This document shows, one piece after another, positions 56,493 to 64,000 of a stretch of 64,000 nt of DNA. Each line of letters opens with the position of its first letter. Within the stretch, counting starts at the first letter, position 1. The notes beneath the pieces were generated by a model. It was not told the DNA's origin and did no database searches. It saw nothing but the letters and a program-made list of their open reading frames with translations. The translations under genes and the position numbers were made by a program. Source of the stretch: Ga0077527 sp964531455 (GTDB lineage Bacteria; Pseudomonadota; Gammaproteobacteria; Burkholderiales; SG8-41); NCBI GenBank assembly GCA_964531455.1, contig CAZHFZ010000012.1:5424-69423 (forward strand). Reading direction: 5' to 3'.

Positions 56493-57587
56493 TTAGAAAA
56501 TCAGCTCTCCCTGCAGTTCATGCACGCGAATTCGATGGCCACTGGCCCGCAGCGTCTGCTGGATGGTGAGAGGACGCCGCCGGCATGAGGTCACCTGGCT
56601 GCCGGTATAGGACAAGCGCAACGACGGTGTCGGCGCAGAGCCGTTGGCAAACTGGTGCAGTGCCAGATCGCGAGACAAATCGCCACAGACTTTGATCCCG
56701 CGCGCACTGTTGCCCTGCGCATCCAGCGGCGGTGAAAAAATGCCGATGCCGAGCTGACCGGGCAGTACGGCAAGAATGCCGCCGCCAACACCGCTTTTTG
56801 CCGGAAGGCCAACGCGGTAAATCCATTCACCGGAAAAATCATACATGCCGCAGGTCGACATTACCGATAACACGTTGTCCACTACCTCGGGATTGACGGC
56901 AAGCTCGCGCGTCAGCGGATTGCGTCCCTGATTTGCCAGCGTTGCACCCATTACTGCAAGGTCGCGGCAGGTCACGCGGATGGCGCACTGCTGGAAATAT
57001 GTTTCCAGGACTTCAGTCGGCTCCTCGTTGAGGATGCCGAAGTTTCGCAGCATCCAGCCGATGGCGCGGTTGCGATGACCTGTTTCGCTTTCCGACTGAT
57101 AAACCGCGGCATCGACATCGAGCCTGCGACCGGCGCAGGCTGAAAGATAATCCAATATGCGTTGTATCCGGGTTTGATCGGATGGCTCCAGAATCTGGCC
57201 GCAGGTGGCTATTGCACCAGCATTGATCATCGGATTGAACGGCGCCCCGGTTTCGGGCTTGAGGCTGATGGCATTGAAGGCCTCGCCTGAGGGTTCTACA
57301 CCGACGCGGGACAGAATGAAATCCTCGCCGCGATCCTCCAGTGCAAGTCCGTAGGACAACGCCTTCGATATGGACTGGATCGTGAAAACCTGTCGGGTAT
57401 CACCCACCTCGTAGACATGACCGTCACGGGTGGCAATACAAATGCCAAACCAGTCGGGATCGGCCTTCGCCAGTTCAGGGATGTAGTCAGCCACCTGTCC
57501 GTCTTGTAGGGCGGCATAACGGCCGTGCAAATCCCTCAGGTAGCGCTCTATCGGGGATCCGGACAACAGGGGGTCAGCAGTATCCAA
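56493..57587 (-). CDS. glsA: Glutaminase A (glutaminase domain followed by first strand of a STAS domain)
   Basis: This 364-residue serine-dependent beta-lactamase-like glutaminase has FTIQSISKALSYGLALED with the S-x-x-K nucleophile (about 75), NPMINAGAIATC, and SGEWIYRVGLPAKSGVGGGI. It hydrolyses glutamine to glutamate and ammonia. The glutaminase domain ends near residue 310. The last about 15 residues begin a STAS domain, cut by TAA at 56493-56495. The full glutaminase domain should still work. Confidence 0.88.
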   Translation of the reverse strand: MDTADPLLSGSPIERYLRDLHGRYAALQDGQVADYIPELAKADPDWFGICIATRDGHVYEVGDTRQVFTIQSISKALSYGLALEDRGEDFILSRVGVEPSGEAFNAISLKPETGAPFNPMINAGAIATCGQILEPSDQTRIQRILDYLSACAGRRLDVDAAVYQSESETGHRNRAIGWMLRNFGILNEEPTEVLETYFQQCAIRVTCRDLAVMGATLANQGRNPLTRELAVNPEVVDNVLSVMSTCGMYDFSGEWIYRVGLPAKSGVGGGILAVLPGQLGIGIFSPPLDAQGNSARGIKVCGDLSRDLALHQFANGSAPTPSLRLSYTGSQVTSCRRRPLTIQQTLRASGHRIRVHELQGELIF

Positions 57588-57698
57588 AAGGGGCTTTTCA
57601 GTTCAGTCGTTGTTGTGATCTGCCATTTTTTAAATGGCATGAGCAATATTGATGCCAATGCAGCCAAAATCCCGCTTTGCTGCAAAAGCCAACGGATC

Positions 57699-57974
57699 TC
57701 AGTAGTCGCGAATAACTGCGCGAATGATGGACTGCCTCGGTAATGCAGTTCCCTTGAAAAAACTGGGTCCTGCAGCATTAAATGCAATGTATTTGATACT
57801 GGTCATCGGAAAAACCATCAACTGTCCTTCCGCCTCAACCACCACGTTTCTACTGCTCATGAACTCCGACAGTTTGATCTGCTTTGCCGCAGCGCTTTTG
57901 ACCTGCTCGGGAAACTCGAAGGTCATTTTGCTTCCGTCATTAAAATGAATGGTCATTGTTCGGTCTTGCATCAT
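57699..57974 (-). CDS. Small conserved hypothetical protein
   Basis: This protein of about 91 residues starts at ATG 57974 or 57971, with GGGGGCT upstream. It reads TMTIHFNDGSKMTFEFPEQ, then FMSSRNVVVEAEGQLMVFP and IKYIAFNAAGPS: alternating beta-strands, no signal peptide, no Cys. Short proteins of this pattern occur in Betaproteobacteria, as far as I recall, without known function. It stands alone, divergent from the dehydratase gene. Confidence 0.65.
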   Translation of the reverse strand: MMQDRTMTIHFNDGSKMTFEFPEQVKSAAAKQIKLSEFMSSRNVVVEAEGQLMVFPMTSIKYIAFNAAGPSFFKGTALPRQSIIRAVIRDY

Positions 57975-58205
57975 TTCAGCCCCCATTTTTCAATCATTTA
58001 TGATACCCAAGCTATCAAATTCACCTCCCGCTGTCACCAATACCACCGGCCCAAAATTGCTCGGCACACCAGTGTCTGGAGGGGAGAATACATGATGCGC
58101 ACCTGATCCAAGCAAACCAATCCATAATCCGCTGGCGTACACGCCAGATTCCCGCACAGCCTCAAACTATAATCTGCACCTCAACTTTTTACCGGGAACC
58201 CTCGC

Positions 58206-59372
58206 ATGGTCCGTATCGTTGATGTTCGCGAAGTCACCAAACCGATCGCCTCGCCGATCCGCAACGCCTATATCGATTTCAGCAAAATGACTACCAGCCT
58301 GGTCGCTGTGGTTACCGACGTCAAAGTCGACGGCCGCACGGTGGTCGGCTACGGATTCAACTCCAACGGCCGTTACGGCCAGGGTGGACTGATTCGCGAG
58401 CGTTTCGCGCCGAGGCTGCTGGAAGCAGACCCGCAAAGTCTTCTCGACGAAAGTGGCAGCAATATCGATCCGCTTCGCGCCTGGACCGCGATGATGGTGA
58501 ATGAAAAACCCGGCGGACATGGTGAGCGTTCAGTCGCGGTCGGCACGCTGGATATGGCGATCTGGGATGCAGTGGCCAAAATCGCGCGCAAACCACTGTT
58601 CCGTCTGCTCGCCGAAAAACACGGCGTCACCGCCAATCCCAAGGTGTTTGTCTATGCCGCCGGCGGTTATTATTATCCCGGCAAGGATCTGCAGGCGTTG
58701 CGAGCAGAAATGCGCAGCTATCTCGACCGTGGCTACAACGTCGTCAAGATGAAAATCGGGGGTGCCGATCTCGCCGAGGATTGCCGGCGCATCGAAGCCG
58801 TATTGACTGAAATCGGCAACAGCGCGCAATTGGCTGTCGATGCCAACGGGCGTTTCGATTTGGAGACCGGAATCGCCTATGCCAAAGCGCTGCGGCAATA
58901 CCCGTTGTTCTGGTACGAAGAAGCCGGCGACCCGCTGGATTTTGCGCTGCAAGCGGCACTGGCCGAGTTTTATCCGGGCCCGATGGCCACCGGTGAAAAC
59001 CTGTTCAGCCATCAGGATGCCCGCAACCTGCTGCGTTACGGCGGCATGCGCCCCGATCGCGACTGGCTGCAGTTCGACTGCGCACTGTCCTATGGCCTTT
59101 GCGAATACGAACGAACACTGCGTGAACTGCACATTGCCGGCTGGTCGCCGTCACGCTGCATCCCCCACGGCGGACACCAGATGTCGCTCAACATCGCAGC
59201 CGGTCTGGGACTCGGCGGCAATGAGAGCTATCCCGACCTGTTCCAGCCTTACGGCGGATTCCCGGACGGCGTGCGTGTCGAAAACGGCAAGATCACCATG
59301 CCGGAACTGCCCGGTATCGGCTTTGAAGGTAAATCCGATTTGATCAAGGTGATGCGCGAGCTGGCGGAGTAA
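58206..59372 (+). CDS. tarD: Enolase-superfamily dehydratase, D-tartrate dehydratase-like
   Basis: This 388-residue protein has an N-terminal capping domain (about 1-125) and a TIM barrel. KMKIGG carries the K-x-K acid-base motif (about 184), the metal ligands are in LAVDANGRFD, WYEEAGDP and TGENLFSHQDARN, and the catalytic His is in CIPHGGHQMSLN. Length and motifs match the D-(-)-tartrate dehydratase group (EC 4.2.1.81) of the mandelate-racemase subgroup; a related acid-sugar substrate is possible. TATAAT at 58168-58173 may be the -10. It is convergent with the UGSC fusion. Confidence 0.78.
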   Translation: MVRIVDVREVTKPIASPIRNAYIDFSKMTTSLVAVVTDVKVDGRTVVGYGFNSNGRYGQGGLIRERFAPRLLEADPQSLLDESGSNIDPLRAWTAMMVNEKPGGHGERSVAVGTLDMAIWDAVAKIARKPLFRLLAEKHGVTANPKVFVYAAGGYYYPGKDLQALRAEMRSYLDRGYNVVKMKIGGADLAEDCRRIEAVLTEIGNSAQLAVDANGRFDLETGIAYAKALRQYPLFWYEEAGDPLDFALQAALAEFYPGPMATGENLFSHQDARNLLRYGGMRPDRDWLQFDCALSYGLCEYERTLRELHIAGWSPSRCIPHGGHQMSLNIAAGLGLGGNESYPDLFQPYGGFPDGVRVENGKITMPELPGIGFEGKSDLIKVMRELAE

Positions 59373-59388
59373 CGCAAAAGCACACCGG

Positions 59389-59418
59389 AAAACGGTCGCC
59401 TCGGCGACCGTTTTCTTT
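59389..59418. terminator. Terminator between the dehydratase and the UGSC fusion
   Basis: A stem of up to 12 bp (AACGGTCGCC with GGCGACCGTT) with a tight loop is followed by TTTTCTTTT on the plus strand and by a short T-run on the minus strand. It ends the dehydratase transcript and may also end the convergent selenoprotein transcript. Confidence 0.9.
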
Positions 59419-59433
59419 TACCTGCCGTTCAAT

Positions 59434-61137
59434 CTATTGACCCGAAATCCTGATTTCCTTGCACACCGGGAACCCCAGCACGCCGTTATGGGCAAACACG
59501 TAAATGCTGTTGCGCCCGAGGTCGCCGGTAACCACCACCTGAAAATCCTCCGGCTTCCACACCAGCGGCACCAGGCGTTCCGGATCGTTGGATTCATGGA
59601 ACATCTTAGGAATGCGCCCGGCCTGATACTCTTCAGCCAGATTCCAGGTCGGCTTTTGCGTCCAGTCGCGAAGAATTTTTTCAAACATGCAAGCGGGCAT
59701 GCGCGCGTGCTTGAACAGTTCTTCCCGGAACCTCTCTTTGGACCAGCCACCCGCAGCAATGGTCTCGGCAATGATTGGTGACAGCAGCAGCAATGGACGC
59801 AGCGTGTCGTAGCCCTGCCCCACTGAGAACATGATCTGCCAGGAATACTGACGGACGACGGCATCTGCGATGTACGGCATCAATTCTTCCGGTGTGGCGC
59901 CGGACACAGACGAGATGTGATTGCCACCCGTATAACGCCCCACCGACAGCGCGTTGGTTCCGGCTGAAAACCCGTAATCGGTACAGTTCGGCGTCCAGCC
60001 TATTTTCGCAACTACATCCTCGTTTTCTGCAACCACAACCCGCCAGGTGTTGCCGAACGTGGCCTTGTCATTCTTGTGCGGCAGGAAGCCGGCAACGTTA
60101 CGCAGATACAGACGCCAGAACCGGCCAACGCTGGTATTCGCCTGAAAACCGTCGCGCATCACGCCCTGGGTGTAGTTGAAACCCAATGCCTTAATAACCG
60201 GTCCATTGAGAATGATCAGATTGTCACCGCCCGGCGTATTGCCGCTGTGTTCCACACCATAGTCATGATCAGCCATGGCCTCAACTGCAGCGACCAGCAC
60301 CGGCATATATTCCGGGCGGCACCCGGCCATCACGCCGTTCACCGCGACGCTCCAAACTGTCGCCGCTCGGTTGTCAGGCAACATTACACCCAACACTTCA
60401 TCGGGTTCGCGATCAGTGTGCCGCAGGAATACCTCAACCTTCTCCACGGTCGGCGGCACGATGGGCAGGCCATCAGACAGCTCATGCTTGAGGAAGTATT
60501 CATTGACCTCCTCAAACGTGCCGCTGCAGATCACATCACGCGCGCCCGGCTCACCGCCAACGGTCACTGCAGCCGGCATCTTGAGCAGCGCATTGAGCAC
60601 GCCATCCAGCGTCAGTTCGCGCACGTTCTGCTGCAGTGCCTCCTTGCTTTGCAACCCGGGATGGCCGCGCACCGGCGCCACCGCAATATTGGGGTATCCG
60701 AGGCCTTGCGACGCCGCCTTGGACAGCGTCATGAAACTTTCACACACCAGCGTCGCCGACGGAATGCCCGCCGACTCAGCTGCAACACTGGCCCGCAACA
60801 CGGCGGGCGTGCAGCTCCCTCAACACCCCATCCCGGAGACGACGGCGTCAGCTCCGAGCTCGCGCAGCTTCTGCGGCAGATTTGCAACCACATTGCGCTC
60901 GTCACTCCCGTGGGTGTTGCCGAACCGATCCCAGTGCAGGAACTTCACGCCGGGATAGCGTTCGCGCAAACTCGCCTCAAGTTGCTCGAACACTTCGTTG
61001 CCGCGAAACACGTAGTCCCACACCCAGGCAACCGTCTTGCCTTCCAGCGTATCCAGCCGCTTGGCCAAGGGCTTGACCTTCGCTTGGCGGGGACCGCGCG
61101 GCCACAATGCAGCGTACTGCGCATCAGCATTTGTCAT
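59434..61137 (-). CDS. UGSC-family selenoprotein fused to its partner domain (in-frame TGA read as selenocysteine)
   Basis: Two open frames, 60823-61137 and from 60801 to 59434, are in one frame and separated only by TGA at 60820-60822. Read through as Sec the product is 567 residues with Sec106 in VVSGMGC-U-GSC-TPAVLRAS. Residues about 1-190 form the UGSC domain (homologous to the 180-residue protein), and about 205-567 match the 354-residue partner (LSDGLPIVPPT, GVMAGCRPEYMPVL, ILNGPVIKAL). The C-U-G-S-C-T context resembles the Sec site of GrdB-type reductases (U-G-T-C-T), though I cannot claim homology. A SECIS-type hairpin follows the TGA. Confidence 0.88.
60788..60822 (-). promoter_or_regulatory. 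Bacterial SECIS element 2 (UGA plus hairpin)
   Basis: Counting from the base after UGA, positions 12-17 (GCCCGC) pair with 24-29 (GCGGGC) around a 6-base loop CGUGUU. Positions 6-8 (CUG) pair with 30-32 (CAG) below a 3-base bulge, at the same positions as in element 1. The loop begins 17 bases after UGA and has G at its second position. Confidence 0.8.
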
Positions 61138-61285
61138 TTAAAACTTCCTTGCGTGTTGCAAAAAATGCAGCATAACGGATCACGGCAACAGCGACCAGCG
61201 GGAGCGGCGCATGTTAGCCTTGGCACTCTTCGTCACGCGTTGCGATATTCCGCGATGCGGACATTTGAAATTTGGAGTCACCACC

Positions 61286-62059
61286 ATGTCAGCCCAGTTT
61301 TCCGACAAGACCGCAATCGTCACCGGCAGCGGCACCGGCATCGGCGCCGCAATTGCACACCGCCTCGCCGCAGCCGGCGCCAGCGTAATGCTCGCCGACA
61401 AGAATGAAGACTCGGCACACGCCGTTTGCGCAGAAATCACCGCAACCGGCGGTCGTGCGGCAGCCTGCAAGGTCGACATCCGGATTCCGGAAGAAGTGCA
61501 GGCGATGGTCGATTATTCGCGCGAGATGTTCGGACCGGCAAATATCCTGATCAACAACGCAGGACTCGGTTCGCAAAAGCACTTTCTGGAAACCTCGCTG
61601 GAAACCCTGCACAACATGCTTGAAGTCAACGTGGTCGGCACCTTCCTCTGCGCGCAGGCCGCGGCGCGTGACATGATCGAGCTTGGCGGCGGCCGCATCG
61701 TCAATTTTTCATCGCATTCCGGAATGCTCGGCAGCAGCGGCCGCGCCGCCTATGCCGCCGCCAAAGGCGGCATTATTTCAATGACAAGGGTGATGGCCGT
61801 GGATCTCGCACAGTACGGCATTACGGTGAACGCCGTAGCACCGGGACCGATAGACGTGCCGCGCAGTCGCCAGCAACATACAGGAGAGCGCCGCGAAGCC
61901 TGGCAGCGTGCAATACCGCTCGGACGTTATGGTGACCCCGATGAAGTCGCTGCCGTCGCGGTATTCCTGGCTTCGGATGATGCGAGTTACGTCAATGGTC
62001 AGACCATTTCCGTAGATGGCGGCTTCACCGCGGCGGGCCTGCGCGTCAAGAATCTCTGA
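61286..62059 (+). CDS. SDR-family oxidoreductase (3-oxoacyl-ACP-reductase-like)
   Basis: This 257-residue SDR starts at ATG 61286 with GGAG 8 bases before it. It has TGSGTGIGAAIAHRLA, LINNAGLGSQK, the Ser of VNFSSHSGMLG, YAAAK and VNAVAPGPIDVP, with the C-terminal SVDGGFTAAGL. It is divergent from the UGSC fusion and convergent with the second Bug receptor, so it may act on the same compound. Substrate not known. Confidence 0.9.
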   Translation: MSAQFSDKTAIVTGSGTGIGAAIAHRLAAAGASVMLADKNEDSAHAVCAEITATGGRAAACKVDIRIPEEVQAMVDYSREMFGPANILINNAGLGSQKHFLETSLETLHNMLEVNVVGTFLCAQAAARDMIELGGGRIVNFSSHSGMLGSSGRAAYAAAKGGIISMTRVMAVDLAQYGITVNAVAPGPIDVPRSRQQHTGERREAWQRAIPLGRYGDPDEVAAVAVFLASDDASYVNGQTISVDGGFTAAGLRVKNL

Positions 62060-62065
62060 TCCGGA

Positions 62066-63025
62066 TCAGTTGCTGGCTGTCATTCCCGAAGCCTTGACGA
62101 TCTTCGCGGATTTCTCCATCTCCATTTTGAGAAACGCCGCGAACTGATCCGGTCGGCTCGCAATGATGTCAGCCCCTTCCCGCGTCAAGCGCTCCTTCAG
62201 CTCCGGCAGATTGAGGATACGCACGACCTCGCCATGCAGTTTCGTGATTGAGGCTTGGGGCGTTCCGGCCGGCACCAGCAATCCATACCAGTTGCTCATG
62301 GCGTAGCCGGGAACACCCGCCTCGGCAATTGTCGGAATCTCCGGCATTGCCGAAAAGCGGGTATCCGTCGTCACTCCGAGACCGCGCACACGCCCCGATT
62401 TCAGATGCGGCACGGCCTGCAGTGCGTTCATGAAATAGACCGGAATCTGTCCGGCTATCACATCCACCGCCGCCGGACCGGCACCTTTGTAAGGGATGTG
62501 CATCATCTTCGTCCCGGTCATCAGTTTGAACAGCTCGGTCGCCAGATGCGGCGGAGAACCGTTCCCTGAACTGCCGTAGTTGATGCTGTCAGGCCGCGCC
62601 TTGATGAAGGTCACCAGTTCCTTGACGTTTTTCGGCGGAAACGACGGATGCACTACCAGCACCAGCGGCCCTGCCGCCAGTTGACTGACCGGGGCAAGAT
62701 CCTTGACGCTATCGAATGGCAGGTTCTTGTAAATACTTGGATTCACGGCGAAACCGCTGGGCACGATCAACAGCGTCTGCCCGTCGGGCGGTGCCTTCGC
62801 CACCATCGCGGCGCCGATCGTGCCGTTGGCGCCGCCGCGATTGTCGATCAGCACCGGCACGCCCCAGGCTTCGGAGAGCTTTTGTCCGATGGTGCGCGCC
62901 AGAATGTCAGTGCCACCGCCGGGCGGAAACGGCACAATCCAGCGAATCGGACCGGAGGGATAAGGTTGTGCCGCATGAGCACCGGACATAACCACTGACA
63001 ACAACAACGCCGCTACGAAACGCAT
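62066..63025 (-). CDS. Bug-type periplasmic receptor (tripartite tricarboxylate transporter family)
   Basis: This 319-residue exported protein starts at ATG 63025 (MRFVAALLLSVVMSGAHAAQ), with GGGAGA before it. The pattern is PSGPIRWIVPFPPGGGTDIL, LIDNRGGANGTIGAAMVAK, KNLPFDSVKDLAPVSQLA and MHIPYKGAGPAAVDVIAGQ. It is the second such receptor near a UGSC gene, again with no TctAB genes. It is clearly a different paralogue from the one at 54669-55640. Confidence 0.92.
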   Translation of the reverse strand: MRFVAALLLSVVMSGAHAAQPYPSGPIRWIVPFPPGGGTDILARTIGQKLSEAWGVPVLIDNRGGANGTIGAAMVAKAPPDGQTLLIVPSGFAVNPSIYKNLPFDSVKDLAPVSQLAAGPLVLVVHPSFPPKNVKELVTFIKARPDSINYGSSGNGSPPHLATELFKLMTGTKMMHIPYKGAGPAAVDVIAGQIPVYFMNALQAVPHLKSGRVRGLGVTTDTRFSAMPEIPTIAEAGVPGYAMSNWYGLLVPAGTPQASITKLHGEVVRILNLPELKERLTREGADIIASRPDQFAAFLKMEMEKSAKIVKASGMTASN

Positions 63026-63084
63026 CGCATCTCCCATTTAATCCCATCATTTGCGGACACTGAGCTTACTGCATTACCCTTCAA

Positions 63085-63414
63085 TCAGGCGTTGCCGACA
63101 ATTCCCGGATCACGCCGGCAATGTCCTGCCGCAGCCAAGGCACTCCCGGTCAGATCCACAGCCAATTGCTGCCCCACCGCATAAGGCGCGTGCAGCATGG
63201 CCGTACGCACTGCCATTGCCATCGCCAGGGCCTGCATGACGTCACCATTGGCCGTATTGCCGAGCACCCGCAGCTCGCGATCGAGCGTACCCAAGACCGC
63301 ATCAAGCAGCTGCGAGACACGCATCGCGGATTGCGTCTCACCATGAAGCGGAAACTCAAACGCAATGGTTTCGCCTGTTGCGGTTTTCACGTCGTAAGGC
63401 AGGTTTGTGGCCAT
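63085..63414 (-). CDS. Conserved hypothetical protein
   Basis: This 109-residue protein starts at ATG 63414 (MATNLPYDVKTATGETIAFE). It is mostly helical, with AMRVSQLLDAVLGTLDREL and GDVMQALAMAMAVRTAML, and a Cys/His near the end (GHCRRDPGIVG). No domain recognised. It may be a small cytosolic accessory protein; confidence that it is a real gene is moderate. Confidence 0.5.
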   Translation of the reverse strand: MATNLPYDVKTATGETIAFEFPLHGETQSAMRVSQLLDAVLGTLDRELRVLGNTANGDVMQALAMAMAVRTAMLHAPYAVGQQLAVDLTGSALAAAGHCRRDPGIVGNA

Positions 63415-63630
63415 GTGCAACACCCTTTGGCAAATGACATGCAGCTGTCGGAGTTGTATTTCCCGCCATGGTAGCAGTCATACGATTGCCATATGTTGCG
63501 GCTCATACCAGAGCTCACAGCGTGTGCTTGCATATTGCATCCTTCCACGTTTTGCATGCCGCCGCCCTGCAGCGTGTTCGTCCGGCAGAATGTCGTCACT
63601 CCCTCGTCAGGCGAAGGAGTTTTGCAGTGG

Positions 63631-63978
63631 TCAGTATTGGATGCTCACGCCGACAGTCCAGCCACGCACGTCGGGCCCGAAGAGAAAGCCCGCCGCAAGT
63701 CGTGCGCGCTCGGACTGCGGCCGGTCGGTCGAGACCGGCAGTTCCAGCCCCGCACCAATTTCTGCCACCGATGAGAAGCCCAGCGTAGCGCGGTTAGGGC
63801 CGACGAATCCCGCGTAACCGCCGGAGAGCACCCAGTTGAGCGGGCGTGCGGCTAAGATCATACCCGCCGGCCGCGAATAGTCGGCGCGAAGCGCATAGAC
63901 GTTTGCGGTTTCATTGAATGATTGCGCGACATCCGACGCGTCAAAGTGGGCTTCACCCGTTTCTCCGGACACTTTCAC
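63631..63978 (-). CDS. Short outer-membrane beta-barrel-like C-terminal fragment
   Basis: The frame starts with GTG 63978, preceded by GGAAG, and an in-frame TAA lies just before it. The 115 residues have alternating beta-strand segments (TANVYALRADYSRPAGMIL, PLNWVLSGGYAGFVG, AEIGAGLELPVS, GFLFGPDVRG) and end WTVGVSIQY, with a C-terminal aromatic residue as in outer-membrane barrels. There is no signal peptide. It is either a remnant of a longer porin-like gene or a short barrel part. The right edge of the window is 22 bases away. Confidence 0.45.
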   Translation of the reverse strand: MKVSGETGEAHFDASDVAQSFNETANVYALRADYSRPAGMILAARPLNWVLSGGYAGFVGPNRATLGFSSVAEIGAGLELPVSTDRPQSERARLAAGFLFGPDVRGWTVGVSIQY

Positions 63979-64000
63979 TTAGCTTCCAAACCGTCGCTCA

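Overview
The window is a typical Betaproteobacteria chromosome segment, most like Burkholderiales. The signs are the scpA/scpB-comEC-lolCD-recJ housekeeping block, a PHA storage locus (phaC, phaB, phasin, phaR), acetoacetyl-CoA synthetase, DUF3429 and DUF502 proteins, and two Bug-type (tripartite tricarboxylate transporter) periplasmic receptors. A run of exactly 100 N at 5975-6074 shows a scaffolded draft or metagenome assembly. I see no rRNA, tRNA, CRISPR array, insertion sequence or prophage.

Layout. 1-412: start of a TolC-like outer-membrane efflux protein running off the left edge. 651-12410: scpB, scpA, comEC, a DUF2062 protein, a DNA glycosylase broken by the gap, lolD, lolC, a COG4255 protein, an MgtC/DUF4010 membrane protein, recJ. 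12519-19681: a spermidine-synthase-like protein with a signal peptide, a PPK2 polyphosphate kinase, prfB (with its programmed +1 frameshift), lysS, acetoacetyl-CoA synthetase. 20756-23525: a copper-efflux operon (copA, copZ, csoR) with its operator against the copA start codon. 23558-26913: bamD, rluD, pgeF, a ZIP transporter. 27021-30971: PHA synthesis and granule genes. 31005-38521: rimO, DUF1232, a membrane-anchored TAXI protein, a DinG-like helicase, a sulfotransferase-like protein, a ThDP enzyme. 38688-47122: higBA, an amidohydrolase, a diguanylate cyclase, a MerR operon divergent from a HiPIP, and assorted envelope genes. 47345-51255: an iron(III) ABC importer with Fur-like boxes, its permease gene inverted between the other two.

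53036-63037 is the accessory region and the most interesting part. It holds two selenoprotein genes that a standard gene caller breaks at TGA. One (54097-54639) is a 180-residue UGSC-motif protein, translationally coupled to a 354-residue partner. The other (59434-61137) is a 567-residue fusion of the same two modules. In both, the in-frame TGA lies exactly at U-G-S-C and is followed by a hairpin of the bacterial SECIS type. The two hairpins share geometry but have different, compensating stem sequences. Bug-type receptor genes flank the set, and a D-tartrate-dehydratase-like enolase-superfamily enzyme and an SDR lie nearby. This suggests a selenium-dependent pathway for an organic acid taken up from outside; the substrate is unknown.

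Other cross-cutting signals are FNR/ANR-type boxes centred at exactly -41.5 of predicted promoters for both the polyphosphate kinase and the phasin, suggesting oxygen-linked control of two storage polymers; several predicted leaderless mRNAs (copA, fbpC, higB, merR); and a glutaminase-STAS-cyclic-nucleotide-binding fusion interrupted by an in-frame TAA inside the STAS domain. All calls come from reading the sequence; no database search was run.
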